Shown here in pieces: positions 32,083-43,560 of a stretch of 64,000 bases of DNA. A program made the position numbers and the translations under genes. Under the pieces are notes generated by a model. It did no database searches and had not been told where the DNA came from. It worked only from the letters and a program-made list of their open reading frames with translations. The DNA lies in NCBI RefSeq assembly GCF_030272615.1, contig NC_081405.1, positions 311,069,235 to 311,133,234 on the forward strand. Direction: 5' to 3'. This DNA is from Cryptomeria japonica. Taxonomy: Eukaryota; Streptophyta; Pinopsida; Cupressales; Cupressaceae. Every line of letters starts with the position of its first letter. Within the stretch, counting starts at the first letter, position 1.

Positions 32083-32866
32083 TTACTCGAACATCACCAC
32101 TCGCAACAATTCTCTATGTCCAATTGTTAAAACATTTGTAGGCCTTGATCTTGGTGGAATAGCCAAGAAATATGCCTCCATCACTCCTAGCCTCAAATTT
32201 GCTAATGTAATCACCTCTCTTAATAAAACATTTGCTTCCAAATATCTTAAAATAGCTAACATCATGTGATCTTCCATAACAATATTCATAAGGAGTCTCT
32301 TTCTTACCTCTCTTAACCAGAACCCGGTTCATTGTGTAGATAGCTATGCTGACAACTTCTCTCCAAAAGGTTTTCGCAACACCTCCTTGTATCAATAGTG
32401 TCCTAGCAGCTTCAACAATTGACCAGTTGTTTCTTTCTGCGATGTGATTTTATTGTGGTGTCCTTGATGTTGAAAGTTGTCACTTTATACCATTCTCTCC
32501 ATAGTACCTAGTGAGTTCCTCAAAAGTAAATTCACCGCTTTGATCTATCCTCTAAAATTTTATCTTCTTACTGCTCTCTTTCTCAGCTAAGGCCCTGAAT
32601 GCCTTGAAATTTCCAAAAGATTCAGACTTATCTTTCAAGAATGTAACCTACATCATCCTTGAGCAATCATCAGTGAGAATCATGAAATATCTATCACTTT
32701 GAATGCTTTTTGTTCTTATTGGTCCACAAAGATCTATATGAACCAAATCTAACAAGTGCTTAGCTGAGAAGGATTTGCTTTTGAAATTTGAAGAAGTCAT
32801 CTTTCCTAACTGACATTCTTTGCAAAGAGCATTAACCGGTTTGTCTAACTGAGGCAAACCTCTCAC
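32083..32866 (-). pseudogene. Integrase of copia A
   Basis: Frame 32866-32648 reads the zinc-finger Cys part NALCKECQLGKMTSSNFKS and the core start LLDLVHIDLCGPIRT (HID) and MILTDDCSRMM. Frame 32395-32114 reads AKTFWREVVSIAIYTMNRVL, KKETPYEYCYGRSHDVSYFKIFGSKC and GGIFLGYSTKIKAYKCF. The segment between (32400-32640), holding the second Asp and the catalytic Glu, has stops. Confidence 0.83.
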
Positions 32867-33324
32867 TGACTGGACTTACTAACTTTAACAATGTTATCAA
32901 AGTTTATATGACAAAATATCCTATGCCAAATCCAACTATCATCTATTTTTGCAATAAAATAGTTGCCAACTTTAGAATTGAGATGAAACAGGTTACCTTT
33001 AGTTTGTTTCCCGGTTGCAATCAATTCACCTTTGTTGTCAAAGATTTTGCACATACCATTTTTAAACTCTAGTGGGTATCCTTTATCATTGAGTTGTGCC
33101 ACACTCAAAAGATTGTGCTTTAGTCCTTCAACCCAGTAGACATCGTCTGCACTGCTCTTTCCATTAAGAGAAATAACTCCTTTACCTTTAACCATGCAGG
33201 GTGAGTCATTGCCAAATCTAACTATACTGCCATCAAATTCTTTCAAGGAAATAAATTTGCTCCAATCACCAGTTATATGATGTGAACAACCACTATCAAT
33301 GATCCAATCATTAGAGTTATCCAT
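32863..33324 (-). pseudogene. Protease and pre-integrase region of copia A
   Basis: Frame of 153 codons: DWIIDSGCSHHITGDWSKF with the active-site DSG, VYWVEGLKHNLLSVAQLNDKG, then the pre-integrase DSWIWHRIFCHINFDNI (His-His half of the integrase finger; usual WHRRLGHINF). Upstream it abuts the gag C-terminus across a stop. Confidence 0.85.
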
Positions 33325-34346
33325 CTTAGATACTAATGCCTCCTAGTCTGACATCCCTTCCTTAATAGCTACAAACACAATATCTTCACTAGCATCATCA
33401 TCATATTCTTCATCAGTGATACCACTATCAATAGCAATAAGACAATCTCTCTTGCCTTTACCATTATACTTCTTGAATTTGTCTCTCTTGTGTTCATTTT
33501 CACCATTAGGATAATTAGCCGCTATGTGACCAATCTTGTTGTATGCAAAACATTTTAAAGGTAGTTTATCTCTGTATTTACCAGTGCCTTTGGGCAACCG
33601 CTTTGCAAACAATGCTTCAAGCTCCACTAAAGTTTCTTCATCATCAACATCTTTGTTGGATCTAGATTCATAACAATGGCTAGTATCTCTACTTTTTCTC
33701 ATAGATGGGTTAGAAACATAAGCTCTAAATGCAGACTCAGATTTTGTACACTACCATCATAACCATTTAATTCAAAAGCAGTAAGCTTGCCAATGATGGA
33801 GTCAAGAGTTACCTTAGTTTTGTCAATGGACTTAAGCTCCTGAATAGCTGCAACTCGAATAGCATAGACCGGTAGCAGGGTTCTCAGTACCTTACTGATT
33901 ACTATGGCATCTTCCACTTTCCCTCCTACACTTTTAATTTCACTGACTATCTCTTTTATCCTTTGACCATACTATTGGATATTCTCACCTTCAGACATCC
34001 TCATGTCATCAAACTTTCCTCTTAGACTCTCCTCTTTAGCAATCTTAACATGTTCATCACCGCTATAAATCTCTTCAAGTTTTTTCCATACATCATATGC
34101 AGTTTCAAGACCATGAGCATTTACATATTCAGCATCATATAGGGAACTGATAATAGCTTCCAGTGCTTGATGATTTTCTTGTTGTTCTTTCTTTTGATTA
34201 TCAGTCGGAGTTCCAGTAGGTGCAATATACTAAGTTTCTACATGATCCCAATACTGACTTCCCAGAATCTTAATGTAGATCTTCATTCCGTCGCTCCATA
34301 TTCTATAGTTATCTTTGTTGAACTTTGGACCTTCCTTCTTCATCAT
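33325..34346 (-). pseudogene. Gag of copia A
   Basis: Start at about 34346 (MMKKEGPKFNKDNYRIWSDG). The gag fold continues as LEEIYSGDEHVKIAKEESLR, KFDDMRMSEGENI and KVLRTLLPVYAIRVAAIQEL. Stops occur around 34232 and 33983. The zinc knuckle CFAYNKIGHIAANY has lost two of four ligands (usual C-X2-C-X4-H-X4-C), so the protein could not bind RNA normally. A solo LTR is inserted 8 bases upstream of the ATG. Confidence 0.83.
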
Positions 34347-34354
34347 GATCTAGC

Positions 34355-35148
34355 TGTAGACACCTAAAATTGTCCAGTCTAATTAAATAAATATTTTATT
34401 TATTTAATTATCTAAGCTTAATTCTTCTATTAATTAAATAAATCTTTATTTATTTAATTAATTCATTTATCCTCTTCTAGCCTTATTTCTCATTTAAATA
34501 AATACATTTATTTATTTAAATTATCCTTTTCCTAAATTAAATAAATATCTTATTTATTTAATTGATCCCACTTCTTCTATTAATTAAATAAATCTTTATT
34601 TATTTAATTAATTCATTAACCTTTTCTACCCATGACACATGTCATTCATCTCTTAATTCATACACTACCTACCCCTTTCATTATTTTATTATTTCTTTTG
34701 CCTACCCTCTAATCATAGTCGACCTCCTTTTACACCTCTCAATCTTATCCCTCCATTTCATATTGTGTCTTCTATATAAGGAGATGCCTCTTTCATTATC
34801 AAACCCTAATCAATCATCCTAATGAATCATCCTAACTACTTCATCAATTGACTACTTGGCATATGTGATCCTACTTGCAACCACATTTCGTTCTTTGTTG
34901 AGCTCTTGTGCACATAAAATCTGAGAGCAAATACATCAAACAAGATCAATGGAGATAGGAAGAATGGAGATCCAAACCCTATTGGACATGTGATGGTATA
35001 ATCTTTGTGATTTCATTTGATTTGCATTGTCTTAGGTAATCTTCATATGTTATGGTGGATCTTTGTTGTTGTTAGGCTAGGGTTTTGTGGTTGAATTCAT
35101 TTAGCCTTTCAATATCGTTATTATTGTTATCCATTTTCACCATATACA
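34355..35148 (+). mobile_element. Solo LTR in the leader of copia A
   Basis: Perfect CTAGC duplications at 34350-34354 and 35149-35153; ends TGTAGACACC and CATATACA. TATA box TATATAAGGAG at 34773. Being 794 bases with one LTR and no internal part, it is a solo LTR. It lies 8 bases upstream of copia A's gag start, in the opposite orientation. Confidence 0.9.
34375..34620 (+). repeat. Array of five AT-rich palindromes in U3
   Basis: Five units of about 50 bases carry TAATTAAATAAA, a 3-6 base centre, then TTTATTTAATTA. It is upstream of the TATA box at 34773, as in the other LTR arrays, but shares no sequence with them. Confidence 0.88.
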
Positions 35149-35196
35149 CTAGCAGATCTTTTCCTCAAGCTGTTAAGCTTAGATCTTAGAGGACCT

Positions 35197-35213
35197 GAGA
35201 AGATCTGATACCA
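35197..35213 (-). promoter_or_regulatory. Primer-binding site of copia A (initiator Met tRNA type)
   Basis: The minus strand reads TGGTATCAGATCTTCTC two bases after the LTR end. The first ten bases match the standard plant initiator-Met site. Confidence 0.88.
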
Positions 35214-35215
35214 AT

Positions 35216-36650
35216 TGATGGTATGATGAAAGAATAAGTATCCGGTAGATTACTGAGAGGGGGGGGGTGAATCAGTAACTAGAAAAACTGATACAAACTT
35301 CCCAAACTCAAACTCAAACTCAAACTCACAAAGTAAACTTATCAATGAAATACCACTGTCAAGATCAATACTCATAAGAATACCGGTTGACTGTTATAGC
35401 AACTTAATAGTAAACAACATCAACCTTGCAAATATCCAAATGCTTCATTTCTCAACACTTCCGATCATCATGTCTTATCAGAAATAATTAATCAAATCAA
35501 TCATAAGATCATAACCACAAAACATTCACCACATGACACAAGTATTTATATGTGGAAAACCCAAATAGGGAAAAACCATGGTGAGATGAGACTCACAAGA
35601 AAATATTTGAACTCTTCTGAAGTTCACCCTATTAGGATCCTAGCCTGTTAAAGCTTTTACAAAAGTCCTGTTAAGAACTATTCCTGTTAGGAATCACCTA
35701 GTCAAGGGATGGACTACAAATGCCTGGTTAGAAGCAAATACCCTGTAAGGAGTAACCTTGGTAGAGGATTTGAAAATCCAATCTAATGGACCACCTTGTT
35801 AGAGGATTTAATAAGTAACCAAACGTGTTAGAGCTTACCCAGTTAGGGGATTTCAATTATGTTGTAATTGTCAGAAAACAATAGGAGTTTCTTGATCTAT
35901 CTGAATAGCACTACATTTGCTTGATCAGATCCATTTAAGCTTCTATCTACCTTTACTCAAACTGCAGACTCATTCTCTGGTTATGCAACCACACACTCAA
36001 CTGATTTCTGCCAACTCTTGCCAACACTTAAACAAACCAACTTCATCAACCTTAAATACAAATCAATTAGGTCGATAACACAACAAAAATTTAATCCTCT
36101 CATCATCAAGATCAAAAACAAGTCTGTACAAGCATGGCTGTTGGATTTCATAGCAATCTCATCACATCAATCAAGAAAACCTCAACCGCTCCTTGATTAC
36201 CGCTTCATCAAGCTAAGTAACTCATCATGCACTTTGCATTAGATGCAATACATTTTGTTCCTTCCCTAGACAAACAAACGCGCCAAAGCATTTTGAACTT
36301 GTCTTCATACAATGACCTTATGTGTCACCATCATTACCGCTCAACATTAGATCATAAACTAACATAACCAATTCAACAACCTTAATCGGTTAGGATTTAA
36401 CAAAAACAACTGGTAGGGTTTACCAGTTACATAACATAGAAAGGGTTTAACCTTTTACTCTGATTACCGGGTCAACTCACAAACTTACATACCGGATTAC
36501 AATAACCTTCACAAAGCTCTTCCTGCCAGTTACAAGACAATATCAACAATAACAATAATATCAACAACATCATTAATATCATTACCGGTTCAATTGACAT
36601 CAATGACAACATAACATATCATTAATGCAATCTTCATGCAAATGCCAACA
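35216..36650 (-). repeat. 5' LTR of copia A, intact
   Basis: 1435 bases, TGATGGTATG to AATGCCAACA on the plus strand. It is collinear with the three pieces of the 3' LTR (about 1428 bases in total), which shows that both nested insertions added nothing but themselves and a duplication. Confidence 0.95.
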
Positions 36651-36995
36651 ACCTATCCATCTCAAATCATTTTTTGAAAAGTATACAAAACCATGTAGTT
36701 CATCAATCAACTCATTTATCTTGGGTATTAGGTATATATTCTTGATAGTCCTCTTATTTAGTGCCTTATAATATATGCACATACACATAGTACCATCCTT
36801 CTTCACTAGCACCACAAAAGATGCAAAAGGATTGGAAGTCAACCCAATGTATTATATTTATAAGATTTCTTTGATAGCCTTCTTAATATCTTCTTTACAC
36901 ATTCTAAGATGGTGGTATGAAGTGGTCATAATAGGCTTTGACCTAGTCTCCAACTCTATTATGTGATAAAATCCTCTTTGTGATGGTAATCTTGG
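36651..36995 (-). pseudogene. RT N-terminal half of the old gypsy element
   Basis: Frame 36842-36600 begins SNPFASFVVLVKKDGTMCMC and continues IYYKALNKRTIKNIYLIPKI, ELIDELHGFVYFSKNDLR up to the insertion point of copia A. It matches the family S-P-F-A-S-P-V-V-L-V-K-K-K-D-G-T start of chromovirus RT. The rest of the RT is at 13692 downward. Confidence 0.85.
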
Positions 36996-38420
36996 GGGCA
37001 TATCATAAATACTACACTATTTGTATAAAAAAAATTGTATATCAACATTAAATGCATCATGATTTCCCTTAGAAGTTTCCTTAAAAATCACCTAAATTCT
37101 TTAGAAGGTTCCTTAAATGCATCATGAAATTCTTCAGAATCATCTAAATTTTATTCTTTGTCAAAAGTAGCCTTTATGTATTGTACTTTTCCTTTTTCAA
37201 ATCATTTACATCTTGGAGTTCATGGTTCTCTGCAAGAAAAAATGTTTCTCCCTCTTACGCTCATTCTTAGTATCTTCATTACGTTCTTCAAAGAAATTGG
37301 AGGTGTTTATTTTTGTGGTATTCTTTGAGACACTTCCCTTTTTCATACTCCAACGTGTAGATTTTATAAAAGTTTTTTGTTGGGCTATAATGCTCTCCAA
37401 ATCAAAGGTATTCTTGATTGTTTGTTGCAATGCAGAGGGATTGAATGAATTCATACTTCCCCTAATATACTTGTAAAAACCTTCTATGAATAACACAATG
37501 AATCTCTTTTTTTGGATGTATTAGTCACTATAATTGATGATTTTTTAAAATTAGCAAAATGTATCTTTCACACTCCCTTTTTGTTTGAGATAAATCAACT
37601 CTCTAAAATGATCTTCAAGATCCTGTATATCAAATATTCCAACCAAATTATTGAAAAAATCATTATAAGATCTGATTTCATTATGGTTTTGAGTAATTAA
37701 ACCATGATACCACTAATCATGTGCAACACCCTCTAGGGGAAGTGTAGAAAACTTGATAGCTTCATCTTCTAGCATTGGTTTGAGAGATAAATAGGTATCC
37801 AACTTTTGCAACAAACTTATAGATGTGCTCTTATTATTACAATTAAAATTGGTAAGGGATCTAAATTTCCCAAGGAATGCTCTATATATTTTGGTCCAAA
37901 CTGATGTTTTTTTCTTGTAATGTGCTTCACCCTTGTTTCTTTCCATTCCATAAAATCTTTCAATAATAAAATATCTTGAATTTGAGGTGCAAGAGCTCTA
38001 TACTTAATATAAGCATTAGAGATATCATCTTGGAGAGAAGTGTCTACCTTCAAAATATCTTCCCTCCTCTATAAGAGCTTGGGTTTCATGGGTCTATTGT
38101 CAAATCCAACTTCGGAGCTCTGTGTAGTCACTTCTTTTTCTTTCCCTATCATGTTGTTTATTTCACTTGAATTACTTGCTCCATTATTATTTTCATTTTC
38201 TTTCTTTGAATTATTTTGCACCCACTAGAATAATTGGCCAAGCATCTCAATGAGTCTACTTTTATCTTGAACCATCCTATCTATCTTCTATTTAGTCTCT
38301 CTTCCTTCATCGTCCATAATTCCTTCTTGTTGCAACTTCTTTAGTTCTCTTTTTTGTACTTGAGCTCCCTTTTACTTGGGATCATCTAACGTCCCAACAA
38401 CCTATAGAAAAGTAGATTAT
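36996..38420 (-). pseudogene. Gag remnant of the old gypsy element
   Basis: Frames 38053-37817, 37946-37713 and 37496-37206 read a decayed Gag: DISNAYIKYRALAPQIQDIL, FLGKFRSLTNFNCNN, KLDTYLSLKPMLEDEAIKFS and LPLEGVAHD, a standard gag stretch in plant chromoviruses. Ser/Asn/Lys-rich sequence follows. No zinc knuckle or protease active site is left between gag and RT (36996-37200), so part has been lost. The helical N-terminal part includes stops. Confidence 0.7.
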
Positions 38421-38423
38421 TTT

Positions 38424-38434
38424 CTTTGATACCA
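38424..38434 (-). promoter_or_regulatory. Primer-binding site of the old gypsy element
   Basis: The minus strand reads TGGTATCAAAG, one base after an LTR-like end (TATATTACA). It is the initiator-Met type with one change. Confidence 0.6.
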
Positions 38435-38435
38435 T

Positions 38436-38773
38436 TGTAATATATTCCAAACATGAATTTATAAAAATAATATCATATCTCAATTTTATTTTTAAAATAA
38501 ATTCATATAAATTACATAATACATTAAAATATGATAACTAGGAAGCCCCAAAACCGCAAAGTTTCTTTTTAAATCAATTAAAAACCATATTATAAAAACA
38601 AGAATATAATTGAGTGATGTTACAATAAATAAATAATATGCAATAAGCTCAAAATTATATTACAATAGCAAGGAACAAATAACTATAAAATCACACCCAC
38701 AAATAGTGCTTACCACTCTTAAACATTGTTAATATGAACCAAAATTTTCCTCAAACAACTATAGCCAAACAAT
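38436..38773 (-). repeat. Probable 5' LTR of the old gypsy element
   Basis: Starts TGTAATATATT on the plus strand next to the primer site. The far end is not certain; CCAAACA at about 38773 is a plausible TG/CA-type end. No second copy was found in the window, so the length is not confirmed. Confidence 0.4.
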
Positions 38774-41289
38774 GAAATATAAGGATTTGATTCACCAACT
38801 AATTTAAAAAAAATAAAATTGGTAGGTAATAGAGATAATTTTATTGATATGACATAAGTAATTACATAGCTAAAGAAGAATTTTTGTAAAACCACCTAAA
38901 CTGAAAAAAAAATCATCCATACCATACCATACTATCAAGACACCTATCACCCAAGCACTAGAAAGAAGAACACACTACCAGTTGGAATAATCAAAAAGGA
39001 AAGCCAACCTTCTCGGGAGGGAGGACAAGAAACACCCATTACATTGCTACAACATTCCCAAACCTACATACTTCCATCCCTACCCAAATACTCAAACCTA
39101 AATATGAGCATCATGGGCCTATATGTTAATTTACAAGTATCCAAATAATTACATTTTGGCCACATTTAAAAATCGAGCCATACATTGCAAGACCAAAAAA
39201 TGACAAAAAGAACAACAAGAATACCACCAAACCCAAGATTAGGGCACATTTTGCATGACATTGCTTGAACCCTCACCTACATTGCACACCTCAACTCCTT
39301 CCTTCATAACTCCAGCCTATCGCATCATCCTTATCTTTTGTTTCTCTTTCCTTAAACCCATACCCCTCCTCTTGCCACTCACCTTCTCTTCCTGCACCAT
39401 AAGCACATAAACACCACTTCCACTTGATTCAATTTCCTTCTCTTACAGGTACAAATTCAATGAGTCCCATCCAATTACAACTTCTACGCGATGTTCATCA
39501 TGATCAACCCCAAATGACCAATGAATAAATGACACCAACTCATGCACTTTATCTATGTCAAGGCCCTACCTGTCTGCCTTGCTAATTAGGATAATAACTA
39601 GACTTGAAGCCTTAACTCAGGGATTGTACATCCATTCTAAATATCTATCATTCCTATGAATGTGGTTCATTTACAACCTAGGGACGTATTACTTTAAATG
39701 GTCCAACACTAAGCTTCAGTAAGAGTCATTCTATCCTACTGCAGCAAATGAAGTTACTGAAATAAACATGCAAAAATGCAACAACTAAATGGCTCCAGGA
39801 AATCTTAACACTAAAATATGATTTTAAATGAACAACTATTATGCAGGTTCAAAGCTAGAAAACAACTACATTGCCTGCTTTGGCTGCAGGAATAGTCACA
39901 AGATTTGGTTCCAGTGGCTGCAGGAATAGTCAATTGCTAGAACAACTACTACAGCAAAAGAAAACTTAATTTAATTGTTACACTGGATTACTCACCAAGT
40001 GGGCCCCCTTGGATGAGTGTACCCAAATTTTAAATGATTCTATATGCTCAGAACAACATAACTATATTCATTATCTCCAAAAGTTGTTACAATACATAAA
40101 ATAGGGAAAATACTTCTTGACTCTGAAAACTTTGTCTAACCTCTGTGAAGAGGTTCAAAACTTTATTTATAATAAAATTATAACAAACTCTTAACTACCT
40201 AGACCACGCCCATGAGATCAGGTGAAACTTTTATTAAAATAAGGAAGAAGTCAACCACAGAGATAGTGGGACTTTCATCATTACATGACCAGGAATATAG
40301 CATGACAGTTTCTACTAGATTGTCACATGTTGAAGATAATCATAAATAGAGCTGGTACTACCTTGCTATTCTTCAGTCACTCCATTCGAACACCATCTCC
40401 CTTATTATCTTTAATGCTCTCAACCGCCTCGAAATATCTCTAACTGTTTGCATGACGCGATCCTCCAACTGGCATAGCTTGACCGCTTCTACAGCTACTT
40501 ATTTATTCCTGCATCAAAGGTTAGTACATGCAAACACATACATATCCATTTCCTGTAAACCATAACATTTATACATCCATACACGAAATTATCTTAATAA
40601 TTCACATAGCTACAAGAATACTTAGCCAAAATAATACAAGGTTCAGCAGGTTCGATTAACATTCAATATGCACATAGTCAAAACTCTAATATATCCTACG
40701 ACCTTCACATTGTCCCATTATGCATTTTAAAACATAAGAAAAACTTATCAGTCATAGACATAAAGAGCTATTATTTCATCTCATCATTACCCAACATCAA
40801 AGCCTGCACTTGACATAGCCAATTAAAGAAACTCCATCAAACCACACAACCACACATCCTCAATATAGCCCCTAAAAATATGCACAAGGACTTTTGCCTT
40901 CTCTCCCAACTTAAGTCCCCATGCTAGAATCATGGTGACTACATCAACATTCATACAGTATTTTCACATTGCCTACAAAAAATTGTCACCCAAAAGGGTT
41001 TCCATTATCTGCACAAATGCCTCGTCTCCATGCTTAAAAATGCACTTAATCTATTTTGCAATGACATCGCCTACAAATGCTAACTGTTGCTTGGATTTGT
41101 AGAGCATAAAAATGGCTTCCATCCTCATCGACCCCTTGACATCAATAATTTTAAGACAAAACAAAAATGGGCTCGGTCGCCTTTAAATAATACAAACATC
41201 ACCTTTCCTTCATTCTCATCTTTTCTAAGTAATAATTGCAATTAGTTGCTATGTTGTACATCCCCATCCACTTCATTCCTCTGTGAGAT
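38774..41289 (-). pseudogene. Coding-like extension downstream of the LINE RNase H
   Basis: Below the RNase H the minus strand still reads like protein across frameshifts: DENEGKVMFVLFKGDRAHF, EAIFMLYKSKQQLAFVGDVI, KHGDEAFVQIMETLLGD, VVTMILAWGLKLGEKAKVLV, then (39600-39270) LDIDKVHELVSFIHWSFGVD and EIESSGSGVYVLMVQEEKVS. I do not recognise a family. It may be a C-terminal extension or third frame of the L1, or a separate older gene. Between about 39650 and 40740 no reading is seen; a minus-strand TATAAATAAA at about 40170-40185 hints at another LTR there. Confidence 0.4.
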
Positions 41290-41800
41290 TTCTGAAATCC
41301 TCCACATGAGTTTCATCCACTTTAGCAAATGATGTCGACCACTTTAAGAGTACATCTGTCACCTCATTCCCCTCCCTCTGCACATGTGAAATGCAATAAT
41401 TATTAAATAATTTTAAATCATTTACTCTAGTGAAACTAAATTTGTTGAGATGCTAAGCTTGGGCCTCCCCTTTAATAATTGCATTAATAATTATATGGGA
41501 GTCACCTTCTAGGTGTAAATTTTCAATTCCTAATTTTATACCCCAACAAATAGCTAGCATAATTGCTTTAGCCTCAACCTCATTGTTCATACCCACTGAT
41601 AATTTTTGTGCTCCCATCACTAGAATATTCCCCAACTAGTCTTTGATTACAAATCCTACCCCTAAAATTCTTGGATTTCCTTGTGATGCTCCATCAAAGT
41701 TTCCTTTGTACCATCCTTGTTGAATGCCCGCCCATTTCACTACACATCTTTGTTGCACCAATGGATTGACCTGACACGACCCATGAATGGGCCTGAACTT
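41290..41800 (-). pseudogene. RNase H of the LINE
   Basis: Frame 41635-41453 and flanks: KGNFDGASQGNPRILGVGFV (first Asp in FDGA), GNILVMGAQKLSVGMNNEVEAKAI (catalytic Glu), NLHLEGDSHIIINAI (second Asp), then FTRVNDLKLFN and CISHVQREGNEVTD. The set of catalytic residues is present. Two stops break the frame (about 41636 and 41450). Confidence 0.82.
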
Positions 41801-41959
41801 TATCCTTGGCCAACAATGTTGGATTATGCTATCTTATTTTGTAAATTCAACCTTTTCTATGTGAATTTGTGACGCAACTACTCCAACCACCTCCTCAATA
41901 GCTATATTAATTATGTTACAAATTCTATCTATAGATTTCTAAGATTTGTCCTGGAAATC

Positions 41960-42390
41960 CTCCTATTTCTTTCTTTCCATATCTCCCAAATTATCACTGA
42001 AGGACATATCTTCCACACACGTGAAAATTTTGATTTCTTTCTCACTAATGGTCACTTAAGGAAAACATCTTTTCACAATGCGGGAAGATGTCCATACCAT
42101 TCCAGCTTATGTAAAACCATCATCCAACATTGTCTGACAAAGTCATAATTAAATAATAAATGATCAACATTTTCATCTGCCTTCTCACAAAAAGCACACT
42201 TTGTTGGACCGATAAAGCTCAACTTTTTCCTTCTCTCTATAGTGATAAATCCGCCTTTAATGACCAACCATGTGAAAGCTCATGCCTTTGGAAGACATTC
42301 TTTTCCCTAACACAGGCTAGTCGCCCACCCCTCCTCTCTTTTAACTCTGTCAAGGAATTGATAGCCAATTTTAATTGAGTAATTGCCATC
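41960..42390 (-). pseudogene. Zinc-binding region between RT and RNase H of the LINE
   Basis: Frame 42267-42073 reads FITIERRKKLSFIGPTKCAF, CAFCEKADENVDHLLFNYDF, QCWMMVLHKL: the Cys-X2-Cys...His zinc-binding domain (zf-RVT) found between RT and RNase H of plant L1 elements. The upstream part to 42390 is decayed (WSVEQKMAITQ). Confidence 0.85.
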
Positions 42391-42402
42391 TTTTGCTCCA
42401 CA

Positions 42403-43560
42403 CTACACCACCCTATCTTCCTTTTCTAATAAAAGAACCTTCCTTTTCCTAAAAATGTCCTCAACTATCCTTTTATTATGAGCATTTCTTAGTACGTTCT
42501 CCACCAATTTCCAATCCCACTCCATTTGTCCATTTGCCATTTTAGGTTCCATGTAATCTATTACTTTCGATCCCCACTGCAAAGAAAAAATTATCCTTAC
42601 CTCATCCAAATTTTGATCTCCTCCTAAAGCCTCTAGTCCATCCCATGAGTCCATCCAAAAGGCAACTTTTCTGCCATCCCCAATTTGCCATGAGATATGC
42701 TCTGTAATAATCCTTCTACTTGAAACAATAAAAATCCAAACCATTGAGCCTTTTGGAGGGTTCTTGGTAGTTAGAATTTGTTGATCCTCGTGACTATCCA
42801 AGTATTTCACCTTCAAAACTCTCACCCAGAGTTGATTCGGCTTGTTGTGAATAAACCAAACTAATTTGGCACCCATTGCTTCATTCATTTTTTGCCAATT
42901 TCTTAGACCCACACCTCCATCATGCTTTGATATATAAATTTTGTCTCCTGCTAATAGTGGAATCTTGTCATCTTCCCTTTCTCCATTCCAAAAGAACTTC
43001 CTCATCTTCTGCTCAACAACTTTTATGACTTTGAAAGGAATCTTCATGCACATCATAGAATATAGAGGGATTGCCGAGATCACAAAATTCAACATCAAGA
43101 TCCTTCCAGCCGATGTGAGCCACTTACTTTTCCATCCATCCATCCTTTACAGATAGCAATCAACCATATTTTTCATAAATTGGAGCAAATTGCCCCTATA
43201 AAAAGAGGAATGCCAAGATATTTCCTAGGCAAACCTCCAATGTTCATGTCTAAAATTTTGGAAATTTCCTTCTATTTTTGAGTTGAGGTGTTAAAAAAGA
43301 AAACTTCTGATTTTCTCCAATTGACCATCTAACTTGACAATCTACTATAATTATAATCATTTTCTTCATTACGCGAGCTTCTCTGAAAGAGGCCTCTCCT
43401 AATAAAAGAGTGTCATTTGCAAATTGTAAATGTGAGATAGATCTTATCCCTCAAGCCACTTTGATACCTTTTTGAACCCCTTCATACCTCCTCTTCAAAA
43501 TCAGTCACCCTAAGACTTCTACCATAATGATAAATAAGAGTAGGAAGATCAAGTCCCTAT
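42403..43560 (-). pseudogene. Reverse transcriptase, C-terminal part, of the LINE
   Basis: A 246-codon frame at 43143-42403 and decayed sequence upstream to 43560: SWKSKWLTSAGRILMLNFVI region (WKSKWLTSAGR), MKIPFKVIKVVEQKMRKFFW, DKIYISKHDGGVGLRNWQKM, AMGAKLVWFIHN and ITEHISWQIGDGRKVAFWMD, the RT thumb and DUF-like region of plant L1. At 43200-43400 the palm is in pieces (QLQFANDTLLL-like, and RSLVNWRKSEVFFFNTS). The first part of RT is across the insertion at 45401. Confidence 0.85.

Larger units (their letters stand above)
13698..36650 (-). mobile_element. Copia A: Ty1/copia element, interrupted by three insertions
   Basis: Target duplication ACCTA occurs at 13693-13697 and 36651-36655. The 5' LTR (minus strand) is 35216-36650. 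The 3' LTR is 13698-29901, split by copia B and the gag-protease gypsy element. LTR ends are TGTTGGCATT and CATACCATCA. The initiator-Met-type primer site (TGGTATCAGA) adjoins the 5' LTR, and a polypurine tract (AAAGGGGGAGAT) adjoins the 3' LTR. Internal coding, on the minus strand, runs gag (34346) to RNase H (about 30255), the order of copia elements (integrase before RT). Coding is broken by stops. Confidence 0.93.
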
